NCBI GenBank assembly: GCA_020724265.1
Contig: DYHH01000007.1
Location: forward strand, 103,620 to 167,619
Source: Melioribacter roseus
GTDB taxonomy: Bacteria > Bacteroidota > Ignavibacteria > Ignavibacteriales > Melioribacteraceae
Direction of reading: 5' to 3'
DNA length: 64,000 nucleotides
Made by a program: the position numbers and the translations under genes. Positions 36,072 to 44,145 of the stretch are shown one piece after another. The notes beneath the pieces were generated by a model. That model had not been told where the DNA came from, did not search any database, and saw only the letters and a program-made list of their open reading frames with translations. Position 1 is the first letter of the stretch. The number at the start of each line of letters is the position of its first letter.

Positions 36072-36770
36072 TTATTCTACGGTAATTACTCTGCCGTTTA
36101 AGTCAAATTTATTTTTAAGGTAAGACAAAAGCGGATCAGCTTCCGTTTCATTTTGCAAGCGACCGAATGTAACAATATTCAATAATGAACCTCCGACACT
36201 TTTTGTGCCGAGTTCAACCGGGTAACCGTCTTTTTTAATTTCATCTGCTAAATTTTGTGCATTCTCTAAATTCAAAAATGCACCGGCTTGAATTGTAAAG
36301 TTGTAACTACCGGTTGGTTCTTCAGTAATTTGTTTTTGAGGTATTGCAGCTGGTTCACTTTTAACAATATCTGCTTGATCCGGAATTGATCTATCTGCAG
36401 CTCTGATATAAGGAGAAGAGGGATAATCGGTTTTCAACTTGTTATGTAATTCTTCGGCTCTTTGATATACACCCAGTGAAAAGTAATATGAGAAAACTCT
36501 GTATAAAGAGGCATCTGCATAATTACTTTTCGGATGCTGTTCATAAATAGTTTGATATTTTTTTAATGCTGCTTCGCCCTCTTCGGTTAAAACCGCATCA
36601 AGAAAAATTACGGAAGGATCATTCGGATTGTTTTTTTTCAACGTGTTCAATCCCTCTTTGGCAGTATTAATTTCACCTTCTTCAATTGATTTTAAATAAG
36701 GGACAATGTTTGCTTCTTGAGCAAGAAATATTGAAGTGAATAAAAATAATATAATGAGTTTTTTTATCAT
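36072..36770 (-). CDS. SPOR-domain protein with TPR-like repeats
   Basis: This 232-residue protein has a signal peptide (MIKKLIILFLFTSIFLAQ). TPR-like helices come first (SIEEGEINTAKEGLNTLKKN, YADASLYRVFSYYFSLGVYQ). A C-terminal SPOR domain starts at YNFTIQAGAFLNLENAQNLADEIK and ends NLNGRVITV-like. SPOR domains bind denuded peptidoglycan at division sites. The protein should be periplasmic or lipid-free exported. It lies 7 bases downstream of miaB. A role in septal cell wall processes is inferred from the domain. Confidence 0.9.
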   Translation of the reverse strand: MIKKLIILFLFTSIFLAQEANIVPYLKSIEEGEINTAKEGLNTLKKNNPNDPSVIFLDAVLTEEGEAALKKYQTIYEQHPKSNYADASLYRVFSYYFSLGVYQRAEELHNKLKTDYPSSPYIRAADRSIPDQADIVKSEPAAIPQKQITEEPTGSYNFTIQAGAFLNLENAQNLADEIKKDGYPVELGTKSVGGSLLNIVTFGRLQNETEADPLLSYLKNKFDLNGRVITVE

Positions 36771-36777
36771 CCCTTAA

Positions 36778-38127
36778 CTAAGCGGTTAGGGAAATTTTCT
36801 CCCCGCTTGGATTAACAACCTCAATTAAATCACCGAACAATGTTGCAGAGGTAGCACGATTAATTTTAACTTTCACATAATCGCCGGTTTTAATTTCGTC
36901 ATTTACCGGGAAGATAACAACTTTATTTGTATCGGTTCTTCCTGCCAAAAACTGATCGGATTTTTTACTCTGACCCTCCACTAATACTACTTCATCCTTG
37001 TCAATCATTTTTTGATTAATTTCATAAGAAATTGATTGCTGAAGATCAATAATGTCATTCAATCTTTTGGCTTTTGTTTCTTCGGGCACATCATCATCAA
37101 TCTTATAAGCTTTAGTTCCTTCTCGCGGAGAATACTTAAACATGTAAGCGCCGTCATATTGAACATTCTGCATTACATCAAGTGTCATGATGTGATCTTC
37201 ATAAGTTTCGGTTGGGAATCCTGAAATTATATCCGTTGAAAAACTAACACCGGGAATTATCTTTCTCGCTTTTTCAATTATGTTGAGATAATGTTCAACC
37301 GTGTATGTGCGGTTCATTAATTTTAATATTCTATCTGAACCGGATTGCACAGGTAGATGAATATAGTTGCATAAGTTCGGATGTTCTGCAATTGTGTAAA
37401 GTAATTTATCCGATAAATCTTGAGGGTGTGAAGTTGTAAATCTAACACGAATTAATCTATCAACATTTGCTGCAGCGGCTAATAAGTCTGCAAAATCTCT
37501 CCCGTTATCATTATATGAATTAACATTTTGTCCAAGAAGAGAAACTTCTCTAAATCCTCGTTCGGAAAGTTGCTTTATTTCATCAACTACGGATTCAAGA
37601 TTTCTGCTTCGTTCTCTTCCTCTTGTGAAAGGAACAACACAGAATGTGCAGAACTTATCACATCCTCTCATTACGGATATCCACGCAGATAAACCATCTT
37701 CTCTGAACGGAATAATGTCATCATAAGTTTCGGTACGCGAAAGTTTAACCCCAATTCCTTTCTCACCGGTAAAGGCCGTATCAATTAATTCCGGTAGTCT
37801 TCGGTATTCGTCGGGACCAACAACAAGGTCAACCATTTTTTTAGATTCGACAAGGTCTTCCCGCAATCGTTCTGCCATACAACCTAAAATACCGATAACG
37901 GTTTGAGGATTTTGATCTTTATATTTTTTAAGATTGCCAAGTCTGCCGTAAATTCTTTGTTCTGCATTATCTCTTACACTGCATGTATTTAACAGAATTA
38001 TATTAGCATTATCGGCTTCCGAAGTTAATTGGTAGCCTTTTTTTTGGAGAATACCCATTACCAATTCGGAATCGGCAACGTTCATCTGGCAGCCGTATGT
38101 TTCTATATATACGTTATTTTTAGTCAT
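36778..38127 (-). CDS. miaB: tRNA-2-methylthio-N6-dimethylallyladenosine synthase
   Basis: This 449-residue protein has MiaB hallmarks. The N-terminal domain reads VYIETYGCQMNVADSELV; the radical SAM motif is MRGCDKFCTFCVVPFTRGRERSR; and a C-terminal TRAM domain is present (EVVLVEGQSKKSDQFLAGRTDTNKVV). The GCQMNxADSE form separates it from RimO and MtaB. It adds a methylthio group to i6A37 of tRNAs, using two iron-sulfur clusters. It heads the 16.6-kb minus-strand run. Confidence 0.97.
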   Translation of the reverse strand: MTKNNVYIETYGCQMNVADSELVMGILQKKGYQLTSEADNANIILLNTCSVRDNAEQRIYGRLGNLKKYKDQNPQTVIGILGCMAERLREDLVESKKMVDLVVGPDEYRRLPELIDTAFTGEKGIGVKLSRTETYDDIIPFREDGLSAWISVMRGCDKFCTFCVVPFTRGRERSRNLESVVDEIKQLSERGFREVSLLGQNVNSYNDNGRDFADLLAAAANVDRLIRVRFTTSHPQDLSDKLLYTIAEHPNLCNYIHLPVQSGSDRILKLMNRTYTVEHYLNIIEKARKIIPGVSFSTDIISGFPTETYEDHIMTLDVMQNVQYDGAYMFKYSPREGTKAYKIDDDVPEETKAKRLNDIIDLQQSISYEINQKMIDKDEVVLVEGQSKKSDQFLAGRTDTNKVVIFPVNDEIKTGDYVKVKINRATSATLFGDLIEVVNPSGEKISLTA

Positions 38128-38169
38128 CTTATCTTGTTATGAGTTTTAAGAACTCAAAAGATATAAAAA

Positions 38170-38313
38170 TTAATAACGAGTCAAAAGGTATAATACAATA
38201 TTGACTATGATTACAGCGGCAAAAACAAATGAGAAGAAGAGCATTCTATTTTGTCTTTTTTTGAATTCGTGGATATTCGGAGGGTTATCGTTATATTTGT
38301 TTTTTCTGAACAT
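38170..38313 (-). CDS. Small single-span membrane protein, 47 residues
   Basis: This is a short ORF that starts MFRKNKYNDNPPNIHEFKK and continues with a hydrophobic helix (MLFFSFVFAAVIIVNIVLYLL). The N-terminus is basic and polar, so it would face the cytoplasm. AGGAAAT lies directly before the ATG as a ribosome binding site. It sits just above miaB on the same strand in an otherwise empty 316-base gap. I know no family for it. Coding status is inferred from the ribosome binding site and the clean membrane-helix pattern. Confidence 0.5.
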   Translation of the reverse strand: MFRKNKYNDNPPNIHEFKKRQNRMLFFSFVFAAVIIVNIVLYLLTRY

Positions 38314-38443
38314 ATTTCCTAATTATTTTAACACGCAAAATTATAAAATGTGAATTAGATTTAATTTGATGCATATCATATTGATAAGTTTCATTCGTAT
38401 TATTGATTTCTAGAAATTCTTTTCAATTTAGAAAGGGGCTTAA

Positions 38444-39148
38444 ATGGTACTTAAAGATAAAGTAATATTAGTAACCGGTGGTTCATCCGGAATTGGTTAT
38501 TCCATTGCAGAGATGGCAAAGAATAAAGAAGCGAAAGTAATAATAGCAGCTCGTAACAGAGAAAAATTAGATAAAGCAGCTAAAGAACTTTCGGCATTCC
38601 CAATTGTTTGCGATGTCGGAAATGAAAAACACGTAACAGAATGTTATAATACAATTATGAAAGAATTCGGTAGAATTGATGCTTTAATTAATAACGCAGG
38701 TTTCGGTTATTTTTCTATGTTGGATGACCTTGATAAAACAAAATTCGAAGAAGTATTTAATACAAATGTTGTGGGTGCGGCATTAATGGCAAAATATGCT
38801 GCAAGAATTTTTAAAAAACAAAATTACGGTAACATTGTTAATATCTCTTCCACAGCAGGCACAAAAGGATATGCGGGAGGTACGGCTTATTCGGCAACCA
38901 AGTTTGCATTAAAAGCAATGTCTGAATGTTGGCGAGCGGAACTAAGAGAACACAATGTTCGGGTAATACATGTTAATCCAAGCGAAGTACAAACCGATTT
39001 TTTTGTTAATTCCGGAAGAGGAAAACGAGAATTCAATCCTACAAAATTAATCGGCGAAGATATTGCTCATTCAGTAATTTCAGCTTTAGAAATGAATGAC
39101 AGGGGATTTATAACAGAGTTAACGGTTTTTGCAACTAATCCGAAATAA
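38444..39148 (+). CDS. Short-chain dehydrogenase/reductase
   Basis: This 234-residue classical SDR has the cofactor motif VTGGSSGIGYSIAE, the NNAGFG motif, catalytic Ser in NISSTAG and the YSATKFALK (YxxxK) active site. The pattern is close to FabG and 3-oxoacyl-reductase-like enzymes. The N-terminal glycine-rich loop lacks a clear acidic or basic selector, although AARNREK hints at NADP(H). AGAAAGGGGC precedes the ATG. It is followed 3 bases later by rpiA, so the two share a transcript. The substrate is unknown. Confidence 0.93.
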   Translation: MVLKDKVILVTGGSSGIGYSIAEMAKNKEAKVIIAARNREKLDKAAKELSAFPIVCDVGNEKHVTECYNTIMKEFGRIDALINNAGFGYFSMLDDLDKTKFEEVFNTNVVGAALMAKYAARIFKKQNYGNIVNISSTAGTKGYAGGTAYSATKFALKAMSECWRAELREHNVRVIHVNPSEVQTDFFVNSGRGKREFNPTKLIGEDIAHSVISALEMNDRGFITELTVFATNPK

Positions 39149-39151
39149 AAA

Positions 39152-39841
39152 ATGGATAACACCGAACTAAAAAAACAAGCAGCCGAAAAAGCCGTCGAAC
39201 AAATTAAATCCGGTAATATTATTGGGCTTGGCACAGGCAGTACCGCAAATTTTGCTATTACCAAGATTGCAGAGTTGTTAAAGAATGGTATGCTAAAGAA
39301 TATTGTTGGAATTCCGACTTCAAAAGCTACAGAAAAATTAGCCGAATCACTTAGTATTCCGTTAACTACATTAAATGAGATTAATGGGATTGATTTAACA
39401 ATTGACGGCGCCGATGAAGTAGATGATCAACTTAATTTAATAAAAGGCGGCGGCGGTGCTTTGCTTCGAGAAAAAGTTGTTGCTCAAGCCAGTAAGAGAG
39501 AAATAATTGTTGTTGATGAATCCAAAATTTCTAAACAACTCGGAGAAAAGTGGCATGTCCCGGTTGAAGTCCTGAAATTTTCGTTTCAACTTGAGAAAAG
39601 ATTTTTAGAGTCTTTGGGTGCTTCTGTTGAACTCCGAAAAGCTGATGATGGTAATCCTTACATGACCGACGAGAACAACTATATTCTTGATGCAAATTTC
39701 GGAATTATATCATCACCGGGAACTTTAGCAAGTAAACTAGAACAGAGAGCCGGAATTGTTGAGCACGGAATATTTATTGGATTGGTGCACGAGGTTATTA
39801 TTGCTTCACCTAACGGAATAAGAACAATTACAAAAAAATAA
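39152..39841 (+). CDS. rpiA: Ribose-5-phosphate isomerase A
   Basis: This 229-residue protein carries the RpiA motifs GLGTGSTANFAI, DGADEVDDQLNLIKGGGGALLREK and VDESK. It interconverts ribose-5-phosphate and ribulose-5-phosphate in the pentose phosphate pathway. Its length is normal for the family and the catalytic Asp, Lys and Glu residues (DGADE, KGGGG, REK) are present. It is coupled to the SDR gene with a 3-base gap. Convincing by motif alone. Confidence 0.97.
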   Translation: MDNTELKKQAAEKAVEQIKSGNIIGLGTGSTANFAITKIAELLKNGMLKNIVGIPTSKATEKLAESLSIPLTTLNEINGIDLTIDGADEVDDQLNLIKGGGGALLREKVVAQASKREIIVVDESKISKQLGEKWHVPVEVLKFSFQLEKRFLESLGASVELRKADDGNPYMTDENNYILDANFGIISSPGTLASKLEQRAGIVEHGIFIGLVHEVIIASPNGIRTITKK

Positions 39842-39908
39842 TTTTTTTTGAAACCTCTCTGGTAAATTAATTGTAAGAAAAACCGGCATCATTTTTTTTA
39901 TATCTTTT

Positions 39909-39940
39909 TTTGAATTTTATTTTTTGACTTAATAAGTTTG
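39909..39940 (+). promoter_or_regulatory. Bacteroidota-type promoter for the ABC operon
   Basis: TTTG (39909-39912), a 20-nt spacer and TAAGTTTG (39933-39940) match the -33 TTTG / -7 TAnnTTTG promoter exactly. It lies 29 bases before the ATG of the ABC ATPase gene. This is the cleanest promoter in the window. Confidence 0.6.
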
Positions 39941-39969
39941 CAGCGACTTTAATCAATTACTGAAAAGCT

Positions 39970-40902
39970 ATGAGTATAAAAGTAGAAAACCTCACCAAAA
40001 AGTACGGCACACAAAGAGCAATCGATAACATTTCATTTGAAGTAAAGGAAGGAGAAATCCTGGGATTTCTCGGTCCAAACGGAGCCGGTAAAACAACAAC
40101 AATGAAAATCATTACATGTTTTATGGCTCCATCAGATGGAGACGTTAATGTTGACGGTTATTCGATTCATGAACATCCTGATTTAATAAAGAAGAAAATC
40201 GGTTACCTGCCGGAATCAAACCCGTTGTATCATGATATGCCTGTTTTAGAATACCTTGAATTTGTTGCTGAACTTCAAGGTGTGCAAAAAGATCAGATCA
40301 AAAAAAGAATTGTAGAGATGGTGCGTGTTTGCGGATTGAATATCGAGAAACATAAAAAGATCGGTGAGCTCTCGAAAGGTTATCGCCAGCGTGTCGGTCT
40401 CGCTCAAGCCATGATTCACGATCCCGATATTTTAATTCTTGATGAACCTACAACCGGACTTGATCCGAATCAGATTGTTGAGATAAGAAAATTAATACGC
40501 GAACTCGGTAGAGAAAAAACTGTAATTCTTAGTACTCATATTTTGTCGGAAGTTGAAGCTACATGTGACAGAATTTTGATTATCAACAAAGGAAAAATTG
40601 TTGCAGACGGAACGCCGGATAGTTTAAGAAATAAAGCTCAAGGACAAGAAATTCTTCGTGTGCAGATTTTAGATGCGTCAAGCAAGGATGAAATCATCTC
40701 TTCATTACAAAGTATTGAAACAATTGGAATGGTTGATCCCGTTCAGAATAATGAAAATACTTTTGTTGTCAATAGTAAACCAGAGCATTCATCACGCAAA
40801 GATATTTTTAATCTTTGTGTTTCAAAAAATTGGGTGTTGAATGAAATGTCCCCGATCGAAACAAAATTAGAAGATATATTTAGAGAATTAACAACAGATT
40901 AA
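39970..40902 (+). CDS. ABC transporter ATPase (GldA-like)
   Basis: This 310-residue ABC ATPase has Walker A GPNGAGKTTTMK, Q-loop YLPESNPLYHDMPVLEYLEF, signature ELSKGYRQRVGLAQAM, Walker B ILILDEPTTGLDP and STHILSE with the switch His. The LSKGYRQR signature and the C-terminal domain of about 90 residues are typical of GldA and of CcmA-type ATPases of exporters. It is first of four tightly packed genes. In Flavobacterium GldA, GldF and GldG are needed for gliding, but homologues occur in non-gliding species, so motility is not inferred. Confidence 0.93.
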   Translation: MSIKVENLTKKYGTQRAIDNISFEVKEGEILGFLGPNGAGKTTTMKIITCFMAPSDGDVNVDGYSIHEHPDLIKKKIGYLPESNPLYHDMPVLEYLEFVAELQGVQKDQIKKRIVEMVRVCGLNIEKHKKIGELSKGYRQRVGLAQAMIHDPDILILDEPTTGLDPNQIVEIRKLIRELGREKTVILSTHILSEVEATCDRILIINKGKIVADGTPDSLRNKAQGQEILRVQILDASSKDEIISSLQSIETIGMVDPVQNNENTFVVNSKPEHSSRKDIFNLCVSKNWVLNEMSPIETKLEDIFRELTTD

Positions 40903-40904
40903 TT

Positions 40905-41633
40905 ATGAAACCAGTTTGGATAATAACTAAAAGAGAACTTCGAGCATTTTTTGATTCGCTTATTGCTTATATAATGATAACGGTCTTTTTAGGACTAAGC
41001 GGATTTTTTACATGGTTGTATGGTTCGGATATATTTTTATTGGGACAGGCAACTTTACAGCCTTTCTTTTCGGTAGCATATTGGACACTGTTCTTCTTCA
41101 TTCCTGCATTAACAATGAAAATGCTTGCCGAAGAAAAACGAAGTGGAACACTTGAACTACTTTTAACAAAACCTGTATCGGATTGGCAGGTTCTTCTCGG
41201 TAAATTTTCCGCATCATTATTATTGATTGTAATAGCATTGGCATTGACAATCCCATATTACATAACTGTTTCGTCAATCGGGCCTGTTGATCAGGGTGCA
41301 GTTTGGTGCGGTTATCTCGGAATGATTTTAATGAGCATGTCTTATATAGGAATCGGATTGTTTGCAAGCAGTATAACAAATAATCAAATAGTTGCTTTTC
41401 TTACCGCACTTTTTATTGGAATGTTTTTCCTAATAATTTTTAATGTACTAGCAAATAATTTTACCGGGAACCTTGCGCAGTTATTTCATTTCTTAAGTAT
41501 CTCAACTCATTACGATTCAATCTCGCGCGGGGTTGTTGATACTAAAGATATAATCTATTTCGTTTCGATTGCTTTCATTGGTTTAACTTTAGCAGAATCC
41601 GTTTTATCAAAAAGAAATATTGTTGAGAATTAA
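40905..41633 (+). CDS. ABC transporter permease (GldF-like)
   Basis: This 242-residue integral membrane protein has six hydrophobic segments of the ABC-2 permease type. Key phrase: TMKMLAEEKRSGTLELLLTKPVSDWQVLLGKF, the conserved ABC-2 coupling region. It starts 2 bases after the ATPase stop. With the ATPase and the GldG-like protein it forms the three-part set common in Bacteroidota. The substrate is unknown. Confidence 0.9.
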   Translation: MKPVWIITKRELRAFFDSLIAYIMITVFLGLSGFFTWLYGSDIFLLGQATLQPFFSVAYWTLFFFIPALTMKMLAEEKRSGTLELLLTKPVSDWQVLLGKFSASLLLIVIALALTIPYYITVSSIGPVDQGAVWCGYLGMILMSMSYIGIGLFASSITNNQIVAFLTALFIGMFFLIIFNVLANNFTGNLAQLFHFLSISTHYDSISRGVVDTKDIIYFVSIAFIGLTLAESVLSKRNIVEN

Positions 41634-41638
41634 TAATT

Positions 41639-43147
41639 ATGCTGACTAAAAGAAAAATTCAAATATCAATAGCGTTTGTAATCGGGATTGTCGTTTTAGT
41701 AAACTTTATCTCCGATAAATATTTTATTCGATTAGATTTTACAGCAGACCAACGATACAGTTTGAGTGATGCAACAAAGAATATTTTGGAAGACTTATAT
41801 AATCCCGTTACGGTAACTGCATACTTTTCAGAAAATCTTCCTCCCGATATTGCAAAAGTACGGAGAGACTTTAGAGATTTATTGGTTGAATACTCAACTC
41901 GTTCCGGCGGCAATTTAGTTTATGAATTTGTCAACCCCGGCGACGATCAGCAGAAACTTATGGAAGCTCAGCAAAACGGTATTTCTCCTTTAATGATTAA
42001 TGTTCGGGAGAAAGACCAGATGAAACAGCAGCGCGCTTTTCTCGGAGCAGTTATTCAAATGGGAGATAGAAAAGAAGCCATACCGTTTGTAAGACCGGGC
42101 GCTGCAATGGAGTATGAACTTTCTTCGGCAATTAAAAAATTATCCGTGGTTAATAAACCTAAAATTGCTCTGCTTCAGGGTTACGATGAGCCTACATTAG
42201 GTGAAATTGCACAAGCACATAACAAACTTCAAGTTATGTATGATGTAGAATCTTATAGGATTACGGATACAACGGTTATTCCAAGCAGTTATGAAGCGTT
42301 AATGATTATTGCACCAATGGATTCAATACCGCAGAGCCATTTGAACCAACTTGATAATTACTTAAACAACGGCGGTAAATTACTTCTTGCATTAAATAGA
42401 GTTGACGGTGATTTGCAAAATGCACGCGGTGTCGAAATCAATACCGGGTTGGAAAGTTGGTTAAGCCGAAAAGGAATTACAGTTGAAAACAAATTTTTAA
42501 TTGATATTAATTGCAGCAACATAATGGTGCAACAGCAGCAAGCCGGATTTATTATGAATACCCCGGTTAGATTTCCTTATTTGCCGATTATATCTAATTT
42601 TTCCGATCACCCGATTACAGAAGGCTTGGAACAAGTACTATTTCCTTTTGCAAGTCCGTTGTCATTTAATCCGCAGGATACTTCTGTTTATATTACTCCA
42701 TTAGCTTTCTCTTCCAATAAATCGGGAACGCAGGGTTCAACAGTATTTTTTGATGTGATGAAACAATGGTCTCAAAGTGATTTTAACTTATCAAACTTGC
42801 CAGTTGCAGCTTCTTTGGAAAAAGGGGATATGAGAATTGTCGTTTTCGGTGACGGTGATTTTATTATTAACGGAAGCGGTCAAAACCAACAGCAGTTGAA
42901 TGAAGACAATGTAAACATTTTTGTAAATGCAATTGATTGGCTTGCAGATGATACCGGGTTGATTCAACTTAGAACTAAAGGTGTTACAGGAAGACCAATT
43001 GATCAAAGTATTGAAGAAGGAACAAAAACTTTACTGAAATATATCAACTTCCTGCTGCCAATTATTGCCATTATTGCATACGGTGTATTCCGTTTCCAAT
43101 TAAAGCGTAAATTGAAAAACAAATTAATGAATGTTGATTATGCTTAA
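41639..43147 (+). CDS. GldG-family ABC accessory protein
   Basis: This 502-residue protein has one N-terminal helix (QISIAFVIGIVVLVNFIS) and one C-terminal helix (YINFLLPIIAIIAYGVFRF). Between them is a large periplasmic domain of the GldG/IFT-associated type (DFTADQRYSLSDATKNIL, DPVTVTAYFSENLPPD-like, FRDLLVEYS, YELSSAIKKLS). GldG proteins act with GldF permeases. It starts 5 bases after the permease and overlaps the next gene by 17 bases. The envelope-side domain probably binds substrate or a partner. Confidence 0.9.
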   Translation: MLTKRKIQISIAFVIGIVVLVNFISDKYFIRLDFTADQRYSLSDATKNILEDLYNPVTVTAYFSENLPPDIAKVRRDFRDLLVEYSTRSGGNLVYEFVNPGDDQQKLMEAQQNGISPLMINVREKDQMKQQRAFLGAVIQMGDRKEAIPFVRPGAAMEYELSSAIKKLSVVNKPKIALLQGYDEPTLGEIAQAHNKLQVMYDVESYRITDTTVIPSSYEALMIIAPMDSIPQSHLNQLDNYLNNGGKLLLALNRVDGDLQNARGVEINTGLESWLSRKGITVENKFLIDINCSNIMVQQQQAGFIMNTPVRFPYLPIISNFSDHPITEGLEQVLFPFASPLSFNPQDTSVYITPLAFSSNKSGTQGSTVFFDVMKQWSQSDFNLSNLPVAASLEKGDMRIVVFGDGDFIINGSGQNQQQLNEDNVNIFVNAIDWLADDTGLIQLRTKGVTGRPIDQSIEEGTKTLLKYINFLLPIIAIIAYGVFRFQLKRKLKNKLMNVDYA

Positions 43148-44072
43148 AGATACTTCAAACAAAAAATTAGGAATTGTTTTTGGAATACTTTTAATAATTG
43201 CATTGGTAATTTTTATTTCCGACCCCGGGTCAAATGAAAGAACTTTCCGTTCCGAGCTTGTGAAAATTGATACAACTTCCGTAACGCAGATTGTTATTTA
43301 CGCAAAAAATAAAGAAGGCACACCGGTAAAATTATTTAAAGAAGATAGTTCATGGAAAGTGCAGCTTGAAAATGAGAAAATTGCTTCAGTTCCAAAGAGT
43401 AAAATCGACAATCTACTTTCTCAATTGATTCAAATAAAACCAGAAAGATTAGCGGGAAGAGGAGAGGCAAGTTATAATGATTTTGAAGTTGATGATTCCG
43501 CTACAAGGGTTGAAGTGTATGAAGGTTCCAATAAAACTCTCGACCTGTTAATCGGTAAATTTACATTCCAACAGCCGAGAACAATGAAATCTTTTGTGAG
43601 ATTAGCTGAAGATACGGATGTTTATGAAGTTGACGGGTTCTTAAGTATGACATTTAATCAAGATGCAAATTCATATAGGGATCAAACCGTTATTAATGAT
43701 AATGTAAATAATTGGAACAGCTTGGCATTCTCTTATCCCGCCGACAGTTCCTATCAAATTGTAAAAGTTGATAATGTTTGGCAGCTTTCAAACGGTACAA
43801 TGTTAGATTCGGTAAAGACCGAGACCGCATTAAGACAATTAGCTAATCTCCGCGGCTCTGAATTTGTTGATATTGATGAATCCGAATTACCTCTTCCCGA
43901 ATTCAAGTTGACTGTAATAAAGAACAATAATGATCAAATAGAAGTCTTCGGTTATAAAGTTGCTGATAAAGTGATAATCAATTCATCCCAAAATCCCGAA
44001 TCTTATTTTGACGGAAATGAAGGTAATCTCTTCGGACGTGTTTTTATAGGAATAAAAAAGTTTACAAATTAA
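43131..44072 (+). CDS. DUF4340 membrane-anchored protein
   Basis: This 313-residue protein has one N-terminal helix (LGIVFGILLIIALVIFIS). A DUF4340 body follows (FRSELVKIDTTSVTQIVIYAKNKEGTPVKLFKEDSSWKV ... RLAEDTDVYEVDGFLSMTF). It is the fixed fourth gene in many GldAFG-like operons and lies outside the membrane. Overlap with the GldG-like gene supports coupled translation; the ATG at 43140 is an equal alternative start. Function unknown. Confidence 0.88.
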   Translation: MLIMLKDTSNKKLGIVFGILLIIALVIFISDPGSNERTFRSELVKIDTTSVTQIVIYAKNKEGTPVKLFKEDSSWKVQLENEKIASVPKSKIDNLLSQLIQIKPERLAGRGEASYNDFEVDDSATRVEVYEGSNKTLDLLIGKFTFQQPRTMKSFVRLAEDTDVYEVDGFLSMTFNQDANSYRDQTVINDNVNNWNSLAFSYPADSSYQIVKVDNVWQLSNGTMLDSVKTETALRQLANLRGSEFVDIDESELPLPEFKLTVIKNNNDQIEVFGYKVADKVIINSSQNPESYFDGNEGNLFGRVFIGIKKFTN

Positions 44073-44075
44073 TTA

Positions 44076-44145
44076 CACTGAGAACCACAAAGAATTTCTC
44101 CGTGGCTCTCTGTCCTTTCTCTGTGAAACTCTGTGTTACTTAGTG
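44076..44145. repeat. CACAGAG-type dispersed repeat, folded as imperfect hairpin
   Basis: The element opens CACTGAGAACCACAAAG and ends CTCTGTGTTACTTAGTG, whose reverse complement is CACTAAGTAACACAGAG. The two ends therefore pair imperfectly. It fills the whole gap between two convergent genes, and the last codons and stop of the M28 peptidase gene lie inside it. A bidirectional terminator role is plausible. Confidence 0.6.

Noticed and set aside
39970..44072. GldAFG-like operon as proof of gliding motility
   Set aside because: The same ABC set occurs in non-gliding bacteria, and no other gld or spr genes are in the window.
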